Positions 24,043 to 33,169 are shown, counted from the stretch's first letter. The stretch: DNA of 49,200 bases from Thermoflexus hugenholtzii JAD2 (GCA_945877855.1 CAMDWA010000011.1:1-49200); one strand, 5' to 3'. Numbers and translations: made by a program. Notes: generated from the sequence alone by a model not told the origin.

Positions 24043-24750
24043 CTATTTCAGTTGTTTTAGGCTGGCTGCAAAATCTTTGGGGTAGGGGGCCGTAATCGTT
24101 AAATCTTCTTCGGTGGCGGGGTGTTTGATGGAGAGTGTATAGGCATGGAGCGCGACACGCCCCATCAACGGGCGTTCTGCGGCGTCGCCGGTGGCGCGAT
24201 AATTGCGTTTGAGTTGTGAGAGCAATAAGGGCTGCCCATCGCCATAAAGCGCATCGGCCACAATTGGATGCCCAACGGCCCGCAGGTGCACCCGAATTTG
24301 GTGGGTGCGCCCGGTTTCTGGTTGGGCTTCGATCAGGGTATAACTCTGGCTTGTATTGCGCAAGCGTTGTAATACACGTAGATGTGTAATGGCGGGTTTG
24401 CCGTGTTCATCAATAACAGTGCGATGATGCCGGTCAGCATCGCTTCGGAGTGGTGCATTGACGGTAAAATTATCCCATGTTGGCAACCCAATCACTAAGG
24501 CGTGATAGTGTTTTTGCACGTGATGAAGTTCAAATTGCAAACTCAATTCACGATGGGCCTCAGGTGTGCGGGCAAAGGCGATTGCGCCGCTGGTTTCTTT
24601 ATCCAGTCGATGCACTACCCATATTGGCCCAAATTCACGTTCGAGTACGTCGGGTAAAGCCGCGTTTATGCCATCACCTGCCGAAAGTAGCCCAGCAGGT
24701 TTATTGACAATGACGATGTCTTCGTCGGCATATAAGGTTTCGATTCGCAT
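24043..24750 (-). CDS. RluA-family pseudouridine synthase
   Basis: A 235-residue RNA pseudouridine synthase. The catalytic motif HRLDKETSGA carries D50, KPAG lies at 17-20, and GRTHQIRVHL-A-GHPI-D-LYG is complete. It has no N-terminal S4 domain, so it is a short form of the RluA group that acts on rRNA or tRNA uridines. The ATG at 24750 (MRIETLYADEDIVIVNKPAG) is the family start. The open frame extends eight codons further into the heptamer array 24762-24814, which makes the longer version unlikely. No Shine-Dalgarno is visible. Confidence 0.9.
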   Translation of the reverse strand: MRIETLYADEDIVIVNKPAGLLSAGDGINAALPDVLEREFGPIWVVHRLDKETSGAIAFARTPEAHRELSLQFELHHVQKHYHALVIGLPTWDNFTVNAPLRSDADRHHRTVIDEHGKPAITHLRVLQRLRNTSQSYTLIEAQPETGRTHQIRVHLRAVGHPIVADALYGDGQPLLLSQLKRNYRATGDAAERPLMGRVALHAYTLSIKHPATEEDLTITAPYPKDFAASLKQLK

Positions 24751-24761
24751 AAGAAGCTTTG

Positions 24762-24814
24762 AGCTATGAGCCATGAGCCGTGAGCGTATAACTCACGGCT
24801 CATGGCTCATAGCT
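24762..24814. repeat. Inverted heptamer array between dedA-like and rluA-like genes
   Basis: AGCTATGAGCCATGAGCCGTGAG (24762-24784) pairs perfectly with 24792-24814 around a seven-base loop. The arm consists of 7-bp units GAGCTAT, GAGCCAT, GAGCCGT. The related unit GCCATGA forms the array at 40904-40950. It fills most of the 74-bp gap, ending 11 bases from the DedA stop and 12 bases from the RluA start. Confidence 0.85.
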
Positions 24815-24824
24815 TTCTTCCCCA

Positions 24825-25460
24825 TCACCAATGAAATAATTTGGGTAACACGCCCATACAGGCGAGGGCCATAATCATCATGCGTAAGCCTTTGCCTATC
24901 CATGCCGCAGTGATAAATTTGACCCAACCCATTCGCAACATACCAGCGACAACACCACCAATATCAAAGAAAGGGTTGGGGATAAGGGCGAGGGCTGTAA
25001 TCGCCAAGAACCCCCATTTTCGCACCCAACGCTCAATTCTTTTGGCAATGGCACTATTGGGCAACATACCGCTGCCGCCATAACCAGCCATATAGCCGGT
25101 AACTTCACCGATAGCGCCGCCTAAACCCATTACAAGCCCGATCATGAGTGCGCCATATTTGACACTGACCGAACAGCCGATGACAGAGGCAAATGGCACG
25201 GGGATCATGAATGTCGCGTTGTTAAGTACGCTGAGACCAAAAAGGCCGAAAAGGCCATAGTGACCAAAGGCTTCGAGGGCGTGATGGTAACGAATGGCAA
25301 CAATACATAAGATCAGTGTAATGACAACAGCCACGACTAGAACAAGTAATTGTTTGCGCTTTGCGTTTGGATCCGCATTATTATTGTCTTGTTCAGTGGG
25401 TGTGTTGCTTGTATCGATAGCATTTATTGCAGACATAAATGGTTTAGAGGTTGTTTCCAC
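24825..25460 (-). CDS. DedA/VTT-domain membrane protein
   Basis: A 211-residue protein of the DedA/SNARE-associated (VTT) superfamily. After a hydrophilic N-terminus of about 35 residues come membrane segments and the family motif region AIGEVTGYMAGYGGSG, then FLAITALALIPNPFFDIGGVVAG, in which the G-x-x-x-G and Pro residues are typical. DedA-like proteins are lipid scramblases or flippases affecting membrane potential. The start taken is a GTG at 25460, preceded by TATAAA on this strand, so a leaderless transcript is possible; ATG at 25436 is the alternative. Confidence 0.8.
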   Translation of the reverse strand: METTSKPFMSAINAIDTSNTPTEQDNNNADPNAKRKQLLVLVVAVVITLILCIVAIRYHHALEAFGHYGLFGLFGLSVLNNATFMIPVPFASVIGCSVSVKYGALMIGLVMGLGGAIGEVTGYMAGYGGSGMLPNSAIAKRIERWVRKWGFLAITALALIPNPFFDIGGVVAGMLRMGWVKFITAAWIGKGLRMMIMALACMGVLPKLFHW

Positions 25461-25505
25461 AGTTTTTATACGTTTAGGATAAATTTTTGTTGCAATTGTT
25501 GTATT

Positions 25506-25648
25506 TGCTCAATAATTTGAGGCGACACAAAAAATGTAATATCGAGATCACTATCGCTTCGTGTTTGGGACAGGTAAAGCCAAGCCCAAACATGAAGCCA
25601 TAATGAGTTTGGCGAAAATTTGTCTTAATTTCCACTGTTTATTGAGAA
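25506..25648. mobile_element. 143-bp MITE-like palindromic element, copy B
   Basis: Left end TGCTCAATAA (25506-25515) and right end TTATTGAGAA (25639-25648) match copy A at 14085-14226 with one difference. GTAATATCGAGATCACTAT and CGAAAATTTGT are shared and similarly placed. The inner arms (CGTGTTTGGG against CCCAAACATG) are unrelated to those of copy A and imperfect. It lies in the divergent promoter region between the DedA-like and MFS genes. Confidence 0.7.
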
Positions 25649-25742
25649 GACGCTATAAAGACAATTATTGCTTTACGTTTTTTTTACAACTATCTATTCT
25701 AACTAAGTTCCAATAGCGGTCGAGTAAAATCACAAGGCTGTC

Positions 25743-27074
25743 ATGCCTATCTCGTCGGCATCAAACGATGCATTAAGAATACCGTCTGTATCTGATACCT
25801 TAATTAATGCAAACATATTAAGCAGAAACCCTGAACCCCGAAATGGAGTGAATGATAGTGTAAAACATAAGCCTGAAATGCCAAAAGACCAGTTGGGTCA
25901 AATGCGTTGGATTGTGATGCTGGCATCATTGTCGATTACGGTGGCGACGGCGGCTCTACCCATTTATACCGCCCAATTTAAAATATCGGGCACTGGCTTA
26001 GGTGGTTTGCTTTCAGTGAGTGCATTTATGGCAGCCTTATCGCGCCCGCTGATTGGGCGTGCCATCGATCATTATGGGCGCAAACGCTTTTTGGTGTTTG
26101 GGGTGGTCTTAATGTTGCTTGCCAATGTGTTATTTGCGTTTGCGCGTAGCACATGGGTATTATTTTTAGCCAGCACCGCACATGGCTTTGCATTAGGCAC
26201 GATGTTGCTTGCTGCTTATACTATCACCAGCGATGTGGCAATTGGGGCAGGGCGGGGCAGCAGTTTTGGCTTAACCGAAGAATCGCAATATCGCGGGGGG
26301 CTGTATGGCATCATTTTGATGGTGCCGATTTTGTTGGCGACGGGTTATGATGTGCGCGGCGAATTGTCGATTACGCCAGATGTTTGGGCGTTGGCGTTTA
26401 CATTGTATGCGGTGGGGGCATTGGTTGCAACATGGCTTAGCCTAACGCGCATTAAAGATACCCGTGGTGATTTGGTATTGACCCATGATGATACGCCAAC
26501 CCCCAAATTTGGTTGGCGTTTATATTCACTTTTGGTCATTGTTTTTCTCACCAGTGCGTCTGCATATGGTATTCAGCCTTTATTGCTCAAGTTTATTAGC
26601 GATCATATTACCTCTAACCCTGCTTGGATTGCGTTGGCCTATGGTCCGGCTGCAATTGTGCTTGGCTCGTTGCCATCGCGAATGGGGCATTTGTCTGATC
26701 GTTATGGGCGCAAACTGCCAATGATGATTGGCTTGGGGGCCAGCGCTGTTTTTTCGATTTTGATCCCGTTTATGACCAGCATTTTGCCGTTGGTGCTTTT
26801 TGCTACCGTCGAGGCCATTTGCTATTCTGCGGCTGTGCCTGCCGAACAAGCGTTGGTGGCTGATTTAACTGGCGGTAAAAAACGTGGCACAGGCTTTGGG
26901 CTATATACACTAGCGCAGTCGATGGGTAAGATGGTGGGTTATCTTGGCATGGGGGCGATTTATGATGTATTTCGAGAAGGCCCATTTGTAATTAACGCGA
27001 TTATTTTGGTTATTGGTATTTTCTTAGTGTGGCTTGCTGTGCGTGATGATGGGAGCCATGCCTTGCAAAGGTAA
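25743..27074 (+). CDS. Major facilitator superfamily transporter
   Basis: A 443-residue MFS permease with about 12 membrane segments after a hydrophilic N-terminus of about 55 residues. The loop 2-3 motif GRAIDHYGRKRFLVFG and its repeat in the second half, GHLSDRYGRKLPMMIG, are both present. The substrate cannot be read; the sequence resembles drug or sugar efflux members. TAAAAT 13 bases before the ATG at 25743 could be a -10 box. A later ATG at residue 44 (MPKDQLGQMRW) is an alternative start that would remove most of the unusual N-terminus. The HDAC-like gene follows after 25 bp, probably in one operon. Confidence 0.85.
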   Translation: MPISSASNDALRIPSVSDTLINANILSRNPEPRNGVNDSVKHKPEMPKDQLGQMRWIVMLASLSITVATAALPIYTAQFKISGTGLGGLLSVSAFMAALSRPLIGRAIDHYGRKRFLVFGVVLMLLANVLFAFARSTWVLFLASTAHGFALGTMLLAAYTITSDVAIGAGRGSSFGLTEESQYRGGLYGIILMVPILLATGYDVRGELSITPDVWALAFTLYAVGALVATWLSLTRIKDTRGDLVLTHDDTPTPKFGWRLYSLLVIVFLTSASAYGIQPLLLKFISDHITSNPAWIALAYGPAAIVLGSLPSRMGHLSDRYGRKLPMMIGLGASAVFSILIPFMTSILPLVLFATVEAICYSAAVPAEQALVADLTGGKKRGTGFGLYTLAQSMGKMVGYLGMGAIYDVFREGPFVINAIILVIGIFLVWLAVRDDGSHALQR

Positions 27075-27099
27075 AATGTAAACAAATACGTCGATTGCC

Positions 27100-28143
27100 A
27101 TGAACCCAATTGGAACCTTTTACTCGCCTAAGTTTTTAGAGCATGATATGCCCGGCCACCCCGAACACGCTGGACGATTGACTGCTGTGATGCATATTTT
27201 GCAGCGCAAGGCTGCTCATACAATGATCGCTTTGCCATTTGACGCCGCGACAAATGAGCAATTAGCCCGTGTGCATAAGGCAAATTATGTGCGTGATCTT
27301 GAACGCACCTGTGCCTTTGGCGGTGGTTTGCTCGATGGTGGTGACACCTATACCACCGATGCCAGTTTTGATGCAGCCGCGTTGGCGGCTGGGGCTGCGA
27401 TGGAAGCGACGCGAGTGGTAATGAAAGGTGATATTAAACGCACCTATGTCTTACCGCGCCCCCCCGGTCATCATGCTTATGCTGATCATGCCGAAGGTTT
27501 TTGTTTATTTAACAATGTGGCTTTTGCCGCGCGTTGTGCCATAGATGAATTTGCCCTTGAGCGCGTGATGATTGTGGATTGGGATGTGCATCATGGCAAT
27601 GGCACCGAGGCCATTTTTTATGATGACCCGCGTGTGCTTTATATTTCGGCCCATCAATATGGCGGAATTTACCCTGGCACAGGCACCTCAAACGCCGTTG
27701 GTTGGCAGAATGGCGTTGGCGCTAATATGAATATTCCATTGCCCGAAGGGGTAGGGGACAAAGGTTATGTGCGGGCGTTTAATGAACTGGTTGTGCCTAA
27801 AGTGCGCCAATTTAAACCCCAGCTTATCTTAATTTCGGCGGGTTATGATGCCCATTGGCGCGACCCGCTTGCCAATATGCGGGTTTCGATTGGGGGATTT
27901 GCCCAGCTTACTCACATTATGGCGGCGCTGAGTGATGAATTTTGTGGCGGTAAAATGGTTTGTGTGCTTGAAGGTGGCTATGATTTAGAGGTGCTAGGTT
28001 ATGGTGTATTAAGCACGTTACAGGTGATGTCGGGTGTGCCCCTTGACCAAATTGAAGACCCGATTGGTGCTGCAAAGCATGAGATGGCGGTTGAGCGCTT
28101 AGATCCATTGTTTGAGCAAATTAAAAAGGCCCAACGGATTTAA
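27100..28143 (+). CDS. Histone deacetylase-superfamily deacylase
   Basis: A 347-residue zinc-dependent deacylase of the HDAC/AcuC/APAH family. Visible active-site segments: PGHPEHAGRL at the N-terminus, the His-His pair in RPPGHHAYADHAEGFC, FNNVAFAA, zinc ligands in VDWDVHHGNGTE, SAHQYGGIYPGTG, ISAGYDAHWRDPLA and LEGGYDLEVL. All catalytic residues are present. Bacterial members remove acetyl groups from lysines, polyamines or acetoin-pathway enzymes; the substrate here is unknown. It follows the MFS gene closely. Confidence 0.9.
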   Translation: MNPIGTFYSPKFLEHDMPGHPEHAGRLTAVMHILQRKAAHTMIALPFDAATNEQLARVHKANYVRDLERTCAFGGGLLDGGDTYTTDASFDAAALAAGAAMEATRVVMKGDIKRTYVLPRPPGHHAYADHAEGFCLFNNVAFAARCAIDEFALERVMIVDWDVHHGNGTEAIFYDDPRVLYISAHQYGGIYPGTGTSNAVGWQNGVGANMNIPLPEGVGDKGYVRAFNELVVPKVRQFKPQLILISAGYDAHWRDPLANMRVSIGGFAQLTHIMAALSDEFCGGKMVCVLEGGYDLEVLGYGVLSTLQVMSGVPLDQIEDPIGAAKHEMAVERLDPLFEQIKKAQRI

Positions 28144-28286
28144 ATTGACTGTTTTATAAAACGGATTTGTAAAACAGACTTTTGCCGAAATCACATCATT
28201 ACACTTATTTTTGTAATGTGGGCTGGCGTGATTTTTGCTTTTTTTCATCTTTTATTGTCCAATTTTCAATAAAGGATGAATCCTTG
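28144..28286. other. Spacer with a degenerate palindrome of the GCCGAAATCAC family
   Basis: GCCGAAATCAC (28183-28193) and GTGATTTTTGC (28228-28238) are near-inverse outer arms; ATTACA and TGTAAT form an inner stem. The outer arm matches the GTCGAAATCAC arm of the 142-bp elements. A TTG-initiated extension of the next gene would run through this structure and is unlikely. AAAGGATG at 28271-28278 is the likely ribosome site of the next gene. Confidence 0.45.
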
Positions 28287-29768
28287 ATGATGAATAAAAA
28301 ATTAATAAACGATCTATTGAAATTAAAACAGGTTAACAAAGATATTTATGTTTGTGTCGCTAAATTGCGCACTTTTGTTCCTGAAGATGATAATGACGAT
28401 GAGTCACCATTACGCCGCCCGTATGGCGTTTTTGTGTTTGAAGGCGAAATTGAAATGATTCGGGGCATGTATTTATCAATCGAGAACCCGACTCCCGATG
28501 ATTTATTTGAATATGTTTTGCAAGGCATGGTAAAGCCAATGCCCAGCCCCGCCCGTTTGAAGCCGATGCGCACGAAACGGGTATTTGTAGAAACCCCAGA
28601 ATTGCAGGCTGTGTTGCAACCCAAATTTGCCGAGTTATCAATTGAATGCTTAACCATTCAATCACGCAAAGCGTTTGATGAAGTAGCCGCAGGGTTGTCT
28701 GCCCAAATGAGCCAGATGATGGATGTGCCAGAAACCGCAAGTTTGAGCAAAGTGCCCGGTGTTACTGTGCCCATGATGGCTGAATATTTTGACGCGGCGG
28801 CGGCCTATTACCAAGCAGCCCCATGGGCGGGCTTGTGGAATAACGATGTCATCGAAATTCGTTATCCTGAAGATGCCAAGCCCTATTACGGTGTGGTGTT
28901 GGGCAATGGCGGCGAGCAATTTGGTCTTGCATTGTATGCATCGCTTAGCGAGTTGCAGCTCGCAATGAATGGAGAAGGCCCCAGTGACGAAAAAGACATG
29001 CTTAATTTCAACCTATTTTCGATGATGTATGGCGAAGTTTCGGCGATGGGTTTTGACGATTTAGACGCAATCGATAAATATAACTGGCCCGTTGTCAATG
29101 ATGAGGCTTATCCCGGAGTTATTCGTTTAATTGTTAAAAAAGGGTTATCGGCCCCTACCGCAAAAGAAATTGCTATATTGAGCGCGGCTTTGCGCACCTT
29201 GCCAACATTTGTGCGTGATGAGATGCAAGCAACAGGCGATACACCCAAAGCTGCCAACAAGAGCTATGAGTTGCCAAATGTATATGGGCGCGACAAAATC
29301 ATGCTTAAATACCCCTTGACTGGCGAAGTCATTGAGGAAGGGTCGCGCTCAGCACCTTGGGATATGTTAAATTTGGGGGATGCGTTTGATGATGATGATG
29401 ATGAGTTCGATGATGAAGATGATGAGGAAACGTTGATTCCAATTGCCGATGAAAGTGCATTAATCGCGCTGACGGCACAAATTCAAAAGCATTTGCCGAT
29501 TACATTTACACCCTCTAAGGAATTGCGGCTTATGCTCAAAGAGCAAGATATTCCAGTGCCTAAAACCGGCGCGTTGACGATTACAGAATGTGTGTATCAA
29601 GACGTATATGCTGGCATTAATGTTGCTGTGAGTATGGGTAAAGAAGGGGTATTGACATTGCCCTTAGTGTTTATTGACCTCGATAAAAAGCACCCACTCT
29701 ATAGCGCCATCCAACAATATCAAGATGATTGTATGGTTGCGGCTGAGGGAGATGCCGAAAACGACTGA
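28287..29768 (+). CDS. Conserved acidic protein of unknown function
   Basis: A 493-residue soluble protein; I chose ATG 28287 after the AAAGGATG ribosome site. It contains a region (about 190-240) YYQAAPWAGLWNNDVIEI followed by YYGVVLGNGGEQFGLALYAS, reminiscent of the uncharacterised DUF6930/DUF7309-type domains of bacterial proteins, as recalled. An acidic linker of about 17 Asp/Glu residues (DAFDDDDDEFDDEDDEE) separates it from a C-terminal domain of about 110 residues. No signal peptide or membrane segment. Function unknown. It lies alone, 100 bp before gapA, on the same strand. Confidence 0.75.
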   Translation: MMNKKLINDLLKLKQVNKDIYVCVAKLRTFVPEDDNDDESPLRRPYGVFVFEGEIEMIRGMYLSIENPTPDDLFEYVLQGMVKPMPSPARLKPMRTKRVFVETPELQAVLQPKFAELSIECLTIQSRKAFDEVAAGLSAQMSQMMDVPETASLSKVPGVTVPMMAEYFDAAAAYYQAAPWAGLWNNDVIEIRYPEDAKPYYGVVLGNGGEQFGLALYASLSELQLAMNGEGPSDEKDMLNFNLFSMMYGEVSAMGFDDLDAIDKYNWPVVNDEAYPGVIRLIVKKGLSAPTAKEIAILSAALRTLPTFVRDEMQATGDTPKAANKSYELPNVYGRDKIMLKYPLTGEVIEEGSRSAPWDMLNLGDAFDDDDDEFDDEDDEETLIPIADESALIALTAQIQKHLPITFTPSKELRLMLKEQDIPVPKTGALTITECVYQDVYAGINVAVSMGKEGVLTLPLVFIDLDKKHPLYSAIQQYQDDCMVAAEGDAEND

Positions 29769-29870
29769 CATTCATCTTTGCTTTATAGACAAATGTCAGA
29801 ATCTAAGTCGATAAATTTGGTTATACTAGTAGGTGTATTTTTAACACTAAATCGTTAGGAAGGATTAATC

Positions 29871-30881
29871 ATGGCAAAAGTAAAAATAGGAATTAACGGA
29901 TTTGGGCGCATTGGGCGCCAAGTGCTAAAGGCGATGCTTGAGCGTCATAGCGATAAATTTGACATTGTGGCGATCAATGACTTGACTGATGCCAAGACAA
30001 ACGCACATATGTTTAAATATGACAGCAACTATGGGCGCTTTAATGGCACGGTGGCAGTTGATGGCAGTGACCTAATCATCAATGGCGACCGCTTGAAAGT
30101 ATTTGCCGAGCGCGAACCCGGTAACATTCCGTGGGGCAGCGTTGGGGCCGAAATCGTGATTGAGTCTACAGGCTTCTTTACCGATGCCGATAAGGCTCGC
30201 GCCCATTTGAATGGCGGCGCCAAAAAGGTCATTATTAGCGCACCCGCCAAAAAAGAAGACATTACCTTGGTGATGGGGGTGAACGAAGATAAGTATGACC
30301 CAGCCAAGCATCATGTCGTATCGAATGCAAGCTGCACCACCAACGGCCTTGCGCCAGTAGCCAAGGTGTTATTCGAGCGGTTTGGCATCGAGAAGGGGTT
30401 GCTGACGACAGTTCACGCTTACACCAATTCACAGCGCTTGCTTGATATGGCAAGCAAAGATCTGCGCGATGCTCGCGCTGCTGCCATTAATATTGTGCCC
30501 AGCGAGACCGGCGCTGCGCGTGCGGTTGGTCTGGTCATCCCAGAATTGGTCGGCAAATTTAGCGGTATGGCGTTCCGCGTGCCCACCAATACCGTTTCAG
30601 TGGTCGATTTTACTGCTGTGCTTGGCCGTAATGTGACCAAAGACGAAATTAACGCCGCGATGAAGGAATATGCCGATGGCCCAATGAAGGGAATTTTGGA
30701 ATATTGTGATGAGCCATTGGTTTCGAGTGACATGAAGGGCAATACCCATTCGTCGATCTTCAGCTCGCTGGATACCTTGGTGATTGGTGGTAACCTCGCC
30801 AAAGTGGTGTCTTGGTATGACAATGAATGGGGCTATAGCTGCCGCGTTGGCGATTTGGCCGCGTTTATGTCGAGCAAGTAG
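29871..30881 (+). CDS. gapA: Glyceraldehyde-3-phosphate dehydrogenase, type I
   Basis: A 336-residue glycolytic enzyme oxidising glyceraldehyde 3-phosphate to 1,3-bisphosphoglycerate. The N-terminal Rossmann motif is INGFGRIGR, catalytic Cys155 is in SNASCTTNG, and [10 protein letters not shown] and [11 protein letters not shown] are canonical. N36-D37-L38 after the second strand indicates NAD preference. A good Shine-Dalgarno (AGGAAGG) precedes the ATG; TATACT at 29822-29827 could be the -10 box. The stop TAG is the first three bases of a TAGTCAG heptamer array. No pgk or tpi follows. Confidence 0.95.
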   Translation: MAKVKIGINGFGRIGRQVLKAMLERHSDKFDIVAINDLTDAKTNAHMFKYDSNYGRFNGTVAVDGSDLIINGDRLKVFAEREPGNIPWGSVGAEIVIESTGFFTDADKARAHLNGGAKKVIISAPAKKEDITLVMGVNEDKYDPAKHHVVSNASCTTNGLAPVAKVLFERFGIEKGLLTTVHAYTNSQRLLDMASKDLRDARAAAINIVPSETGAARAVGLVIPELVGKFSGMAFRVPTNTVSVVDFTAVLGRNVTKDEINAAMKEYADGPMKGILEYCDEPLVSSDMKGNTHSSIFSSLDTLVIGGNLAKVVSWYDNEWGYSCRVGDLAAFMSSK

Positions 30882-30966
30882 TCAGTAGTCAGTAGTCAGT
30901 AGTCAGATAGTATGAGGTAACAACACCTTTTCGCCAATGCAAAACTAATCTGACTACTGTTTACTG
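30879..30966. repeat. Heptamer array beginning at the gapA stop codon
   Basis: Four perfect tandem copies of TAGTCAG occupy 30879-30906; the first TAG is the gapA stop. The inverse, CTGACTA CTGTTTA CTG, is at 30950-30966, just before the stop of the convergent lipoprotein gene. The two arms can pair across a 43-bp spacer. Confidence 0.85.
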
Positions 30967-30969
30967 CCC

Positions 30970-31617
30970 CTACCTCCCAACTTTCTCAATCCTCACCCCA
31001 TTCACATAAATTAGCGCATTTTTCGACCAACCATACTGTTCTACGGTTTCACGAATTTGTGCTTCAAAACGATATGGGTCGCACGCATCTGCAAAAGAGG
31101 GCGTGCCGCTTAAATTGACAATGACCTTGCCATCCACCAACTCGGTTTCTGTCACCTTCATCGTCGAGCGTGCCACGGCATTTTGATAATCGCTATAAGT
31201 TGGCGATTTTAGGGCAAATAGATCATTTAAGGCTGCCGCAATTGGTTTAAGCGATCCTTCGACATCACGCTCAACCGGCACAACGCTGTCTTTGCTGCCC
31301 TCGCAAACAATTTTCTTGCCTTTTACGCCATCATCATTTTTGGCGATCATAAATACTTTCACTTTCATGCGCCCATTAATAATGATTGGCGCGTCTGGGG
31401 TGGGTTCGGGCGGCGAAGTCGGAACGATGATCGGGGTTGCCGTTGGTTTGGGCGTTTCAGTCGGGATTTGTAAGGCTGGCGATGGGATGATTGGGGTCGA
31501 AATGGTTTGAATTGGGGTGGTTTGTGGGGGGGCTTGTGTTTGTTGAAGAGACGATGTTTGGCTGCAACCTACCAATAACCCTGCGATGAGAACAGCGGGT
31601 AATAGGTGTTTTGTCAT
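30970..31617 (-). CDS. GerMN-domain lipoprotein
   Basis: A 215-residue lipoprotein. ATG 31617 starts a signal peptide MTKHLLPAVLIAGLLVGC with lipobox Leu-Val-Gly-Cys; the open frame extends further upstream, but that part overlaps the cupin gene region and has no coding character. A Pro/Thr/Gln-rich linker (about 25-75) precedes a GerMN domain: MKVKVFMIAKND, VPVERDVEGSLKPIAAALNDL, and the C-terminal IRETVEQYGWSKNALIYVNG. GerMN occurs in GerM and in LpqB-like lipoproteins; the molecular role is unknown. No sporulation genes are present nearby. Confidence 0.85.
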   Translation of the reverse strand: MTKHLLPAVLIAGLLVGCSQTSSLQQTQAPPQTTPIQTISTPIIPSPALQIPTETPKPTATPIIVPTSPPEPTPDAPIIINGRMKVKVFMIAKNDDGVKGKKIVCEGSKDSVVPVERDVEGSLKPIAAALNDLFALKSPTYSDYQNAVARSTMKVTETELVDGKVIVNLSGTPSFADACDPYRFEAQIRETVEQYGWSKNALIYVNGVRIEKVGR

Positions 31618-31652
31618 ATCACTAATTCTATACTGAAAATTATCATCTTGAT

Positions 31653-32006
31653 TTAGATTTTGAGCGGAATGAATAACGTGCGGCGCGGTTTGCCACTCAG
31701 CTCGCGGGTATGATGCCCGCGCCCGACTGTATCTTCGAGCAAGAAGACATCGCCACCATGAAAATGGCGTTTTTCGCCATCGCTGACGGTAATTTCGACA
31801 TGCCCATCTAACATGACAACAAATTGTCGTTGGGGGGCATTGTGCCAAGCGTAATCATAATTGGCTGATGTTTGCCGAAAGATAACACTGGTTGCGGGAA
31901 TTTGTTCGGATAGCAAACCAATTGCGTCCATATCGTGTAGCGGGTAGTCTATTTCATCGAAATGGGTTTCACCATCTGGAGTGGGGTAAATGCGGGTAAT
32001 CTTCAT
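31653..32006 (-). CDS. Small cupin-domain protein
   Basis: A 117-residue protein from ATG 32006 (MKITRIYPTPDGETHFDEID). The conserved cupin core contains QRQFVVMLDGHVEITVSDGE followed by FHGGDVFLLEDTVGRGHHTR. The second motif G-D-x-x-L-x-x-D-x-x-G-x-G-H is clear; metal-binding histidines are partly replaced (Gln in the first motif), so the metal site may be incomplete. Similar small cupins are uncharacterised. The longer open frame to 32099 runs through the palindrome at 32041-32080 and is unlikely. Confidence 0.8.
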   Translation of the reverse strand: MKITRIYPTPDGETHFDEIDYPLHDMDAIGLLSEQIPATSVIFRQTSANYDYAWHNAPQRQFVVMLDGHVEITVSDGEKRHFHGGDVFLLEDTVGRGHHTRELSGKPRRTLFIPLKI

Positions 32007-32040
32007 GATTGATTGAGTTGATGAATGTTTTGCTGGTTTA

Positions 32041-32080
32041 ACTATCGATGCCGCAAAGCGTAACTTTGGGCATCGATAGT
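32041..32080. repeat. Inverted repeat upstream of the cupin gene
   Basis: ACTATCGATGCCGCAAAG (32041-32058) pairs with CTTTGGGCATCGATAGT (32064-32080) apart from one bulged base. It lies in the 157-bp divergent spacer between the cupin and the kinase genes and may hold overlapping control sites. Confidence 0.6.
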
Positions 32081-32163
32081 CAAATCGGTCCTTTACCATT
32101 TAGTAATTTGCTCTAAGCATACCGTATATTGCTGATTTATTTTCACTGCGATAAACTTGGCCT

Positions 32164-33159
32164 ATGCAAAACCTCACGGCTTATTGGGATTTGCCCGCAC
32201 AGACCGAAATTACGCGCATTGGGCAAGTTGGCACCAATAATAAGCTTTATCGATTGACTGTAAGCGACACCCAAAGCTATGTGCTGCGTGTTTATGGTCA
32301 ACATGCTAAACCCCAAGGTATTCAGCACGAGCTAAGCGTCCTTACTCAATTGAATCGGATGGCGCTACCTTTTGCGGTTACGGCCCCAATTCCGACCCGG
32401 CGTGGTGAGTGGTGGGCGTTATTAAATGATAATGGTAGATCGCGCTTGGCAATTCTTGTGCCATTCATCACTGGGGCAAACCCTGAGATTGGCAATTTGG
32501 CACAAAGCATGGCAGTTGGCGAGGCGCTGGCCCAGTTATTGTTGGCGTTAAAAAATGTGGATACGGCTGGCTTAAAATCGCCGCCTGCTTATCTTCATTT
32601 AGATGCGGTTCATCCCCTAGTGCCTGACCCGCTGATTGGCCTAAGCATGTTGGGTGGATTGTTGGCGAAACAAAAACAAGAACGTCTGAGCCTGATTTTG
32701 TTGCAAGTGCAGACACAAGCCCAACGTATTTATAAAGCATTGGGTGGGCAGTTAACCCATGGCGATTTTATTCATGCCAATATTTTGGCCGATGCTGAAC
32801 GGGTCACTGGCGTGCTCGATTTTGAATTTTGTGCGCGTAACCCGCGTGTGCTTGATCTAGCCGTAGCGCTAGATACATGGGGGTGGGTTGAGATGGGGAG
32901 TGGACGCGAATGGGCGCATATCAATGCCTTTGGGCGCGGTTTTGGGCGAGTGATTTCGTTGACCACTGCTGAGATTGAGGCCTTGCCAACGTTGATTTTA
33001 TTGCGCGAGGCGGTCGTGCTTATTCATATGATTGGGCGTTTTGTGGCTGGGGCCAGCCCATATATCGATGTTGAACAATGGCTTGATTCGATGTTGCAAA
33101 TTGATGCTTGGCTGACATTAAACCGGCAGCGCCTGATGGATGACGCTGGCAAATGGTAA
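32164..33159 (+). CDS. Aminoglycoside phosphotransferase/homoserine kinase type II-like kinase
   Basis: A 331-residue protein with the APH kinase-like fold. The N-lobe has the nucleotide loop IGQVGTNNKLYRL and a Lys/Arg equivalent in YVLRVYG. The catalytic loop is LTHGDFIHANILA (H-G-D-x-x-x-x-N), and VTGVLDFEFCARNPRVLDLA holds the Mg-binding Asp. This is the order of the SrkA/ThrB2 family, which phosphorylates small molecules or proteins. The substrate is uncertain; there are no thr genes nearby. No Shine-Dalgarno; a short leader is likely. Confidence 0.8.
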   Translation: MQNLTAYWDLPAQTEITRIGQVGTNNKLYRLTVSDTQSYVLRVYGQHAKPQGIQHELSVLTQLNRMALPFAVTAPIPTRRGEWWALLNDNGRSRLAILVPFITGANPEIGNLAQSMAVGEALAQLLLALKNVDTAGLKSPPAYLHLDAVHPLVPDPLIGLSMLGGLLAKQKQERLSLILLQVQTQAQRIYKALGGQLTHGDFIHANILADAERVTGVLDFEFCARNPRVLDLAVALDTWGWVEMGSGREWAHINAFGRGFGRVISLTTAEIEALPTLILLREAVVLIHMIGRFVAGASPYIDVEQWLDSMLQIDAWLTLNRQRLMDDAGKW

Positions 33160-33169
33160 AGTTGGAAAA

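Noticed and set aside
28182-28286. TTG-initiated 35-codon extension of the acidic protein
   Set aside because: It reads through a degenerate palindrome; the ATG at 28287 has a ribosome site at the right distance.
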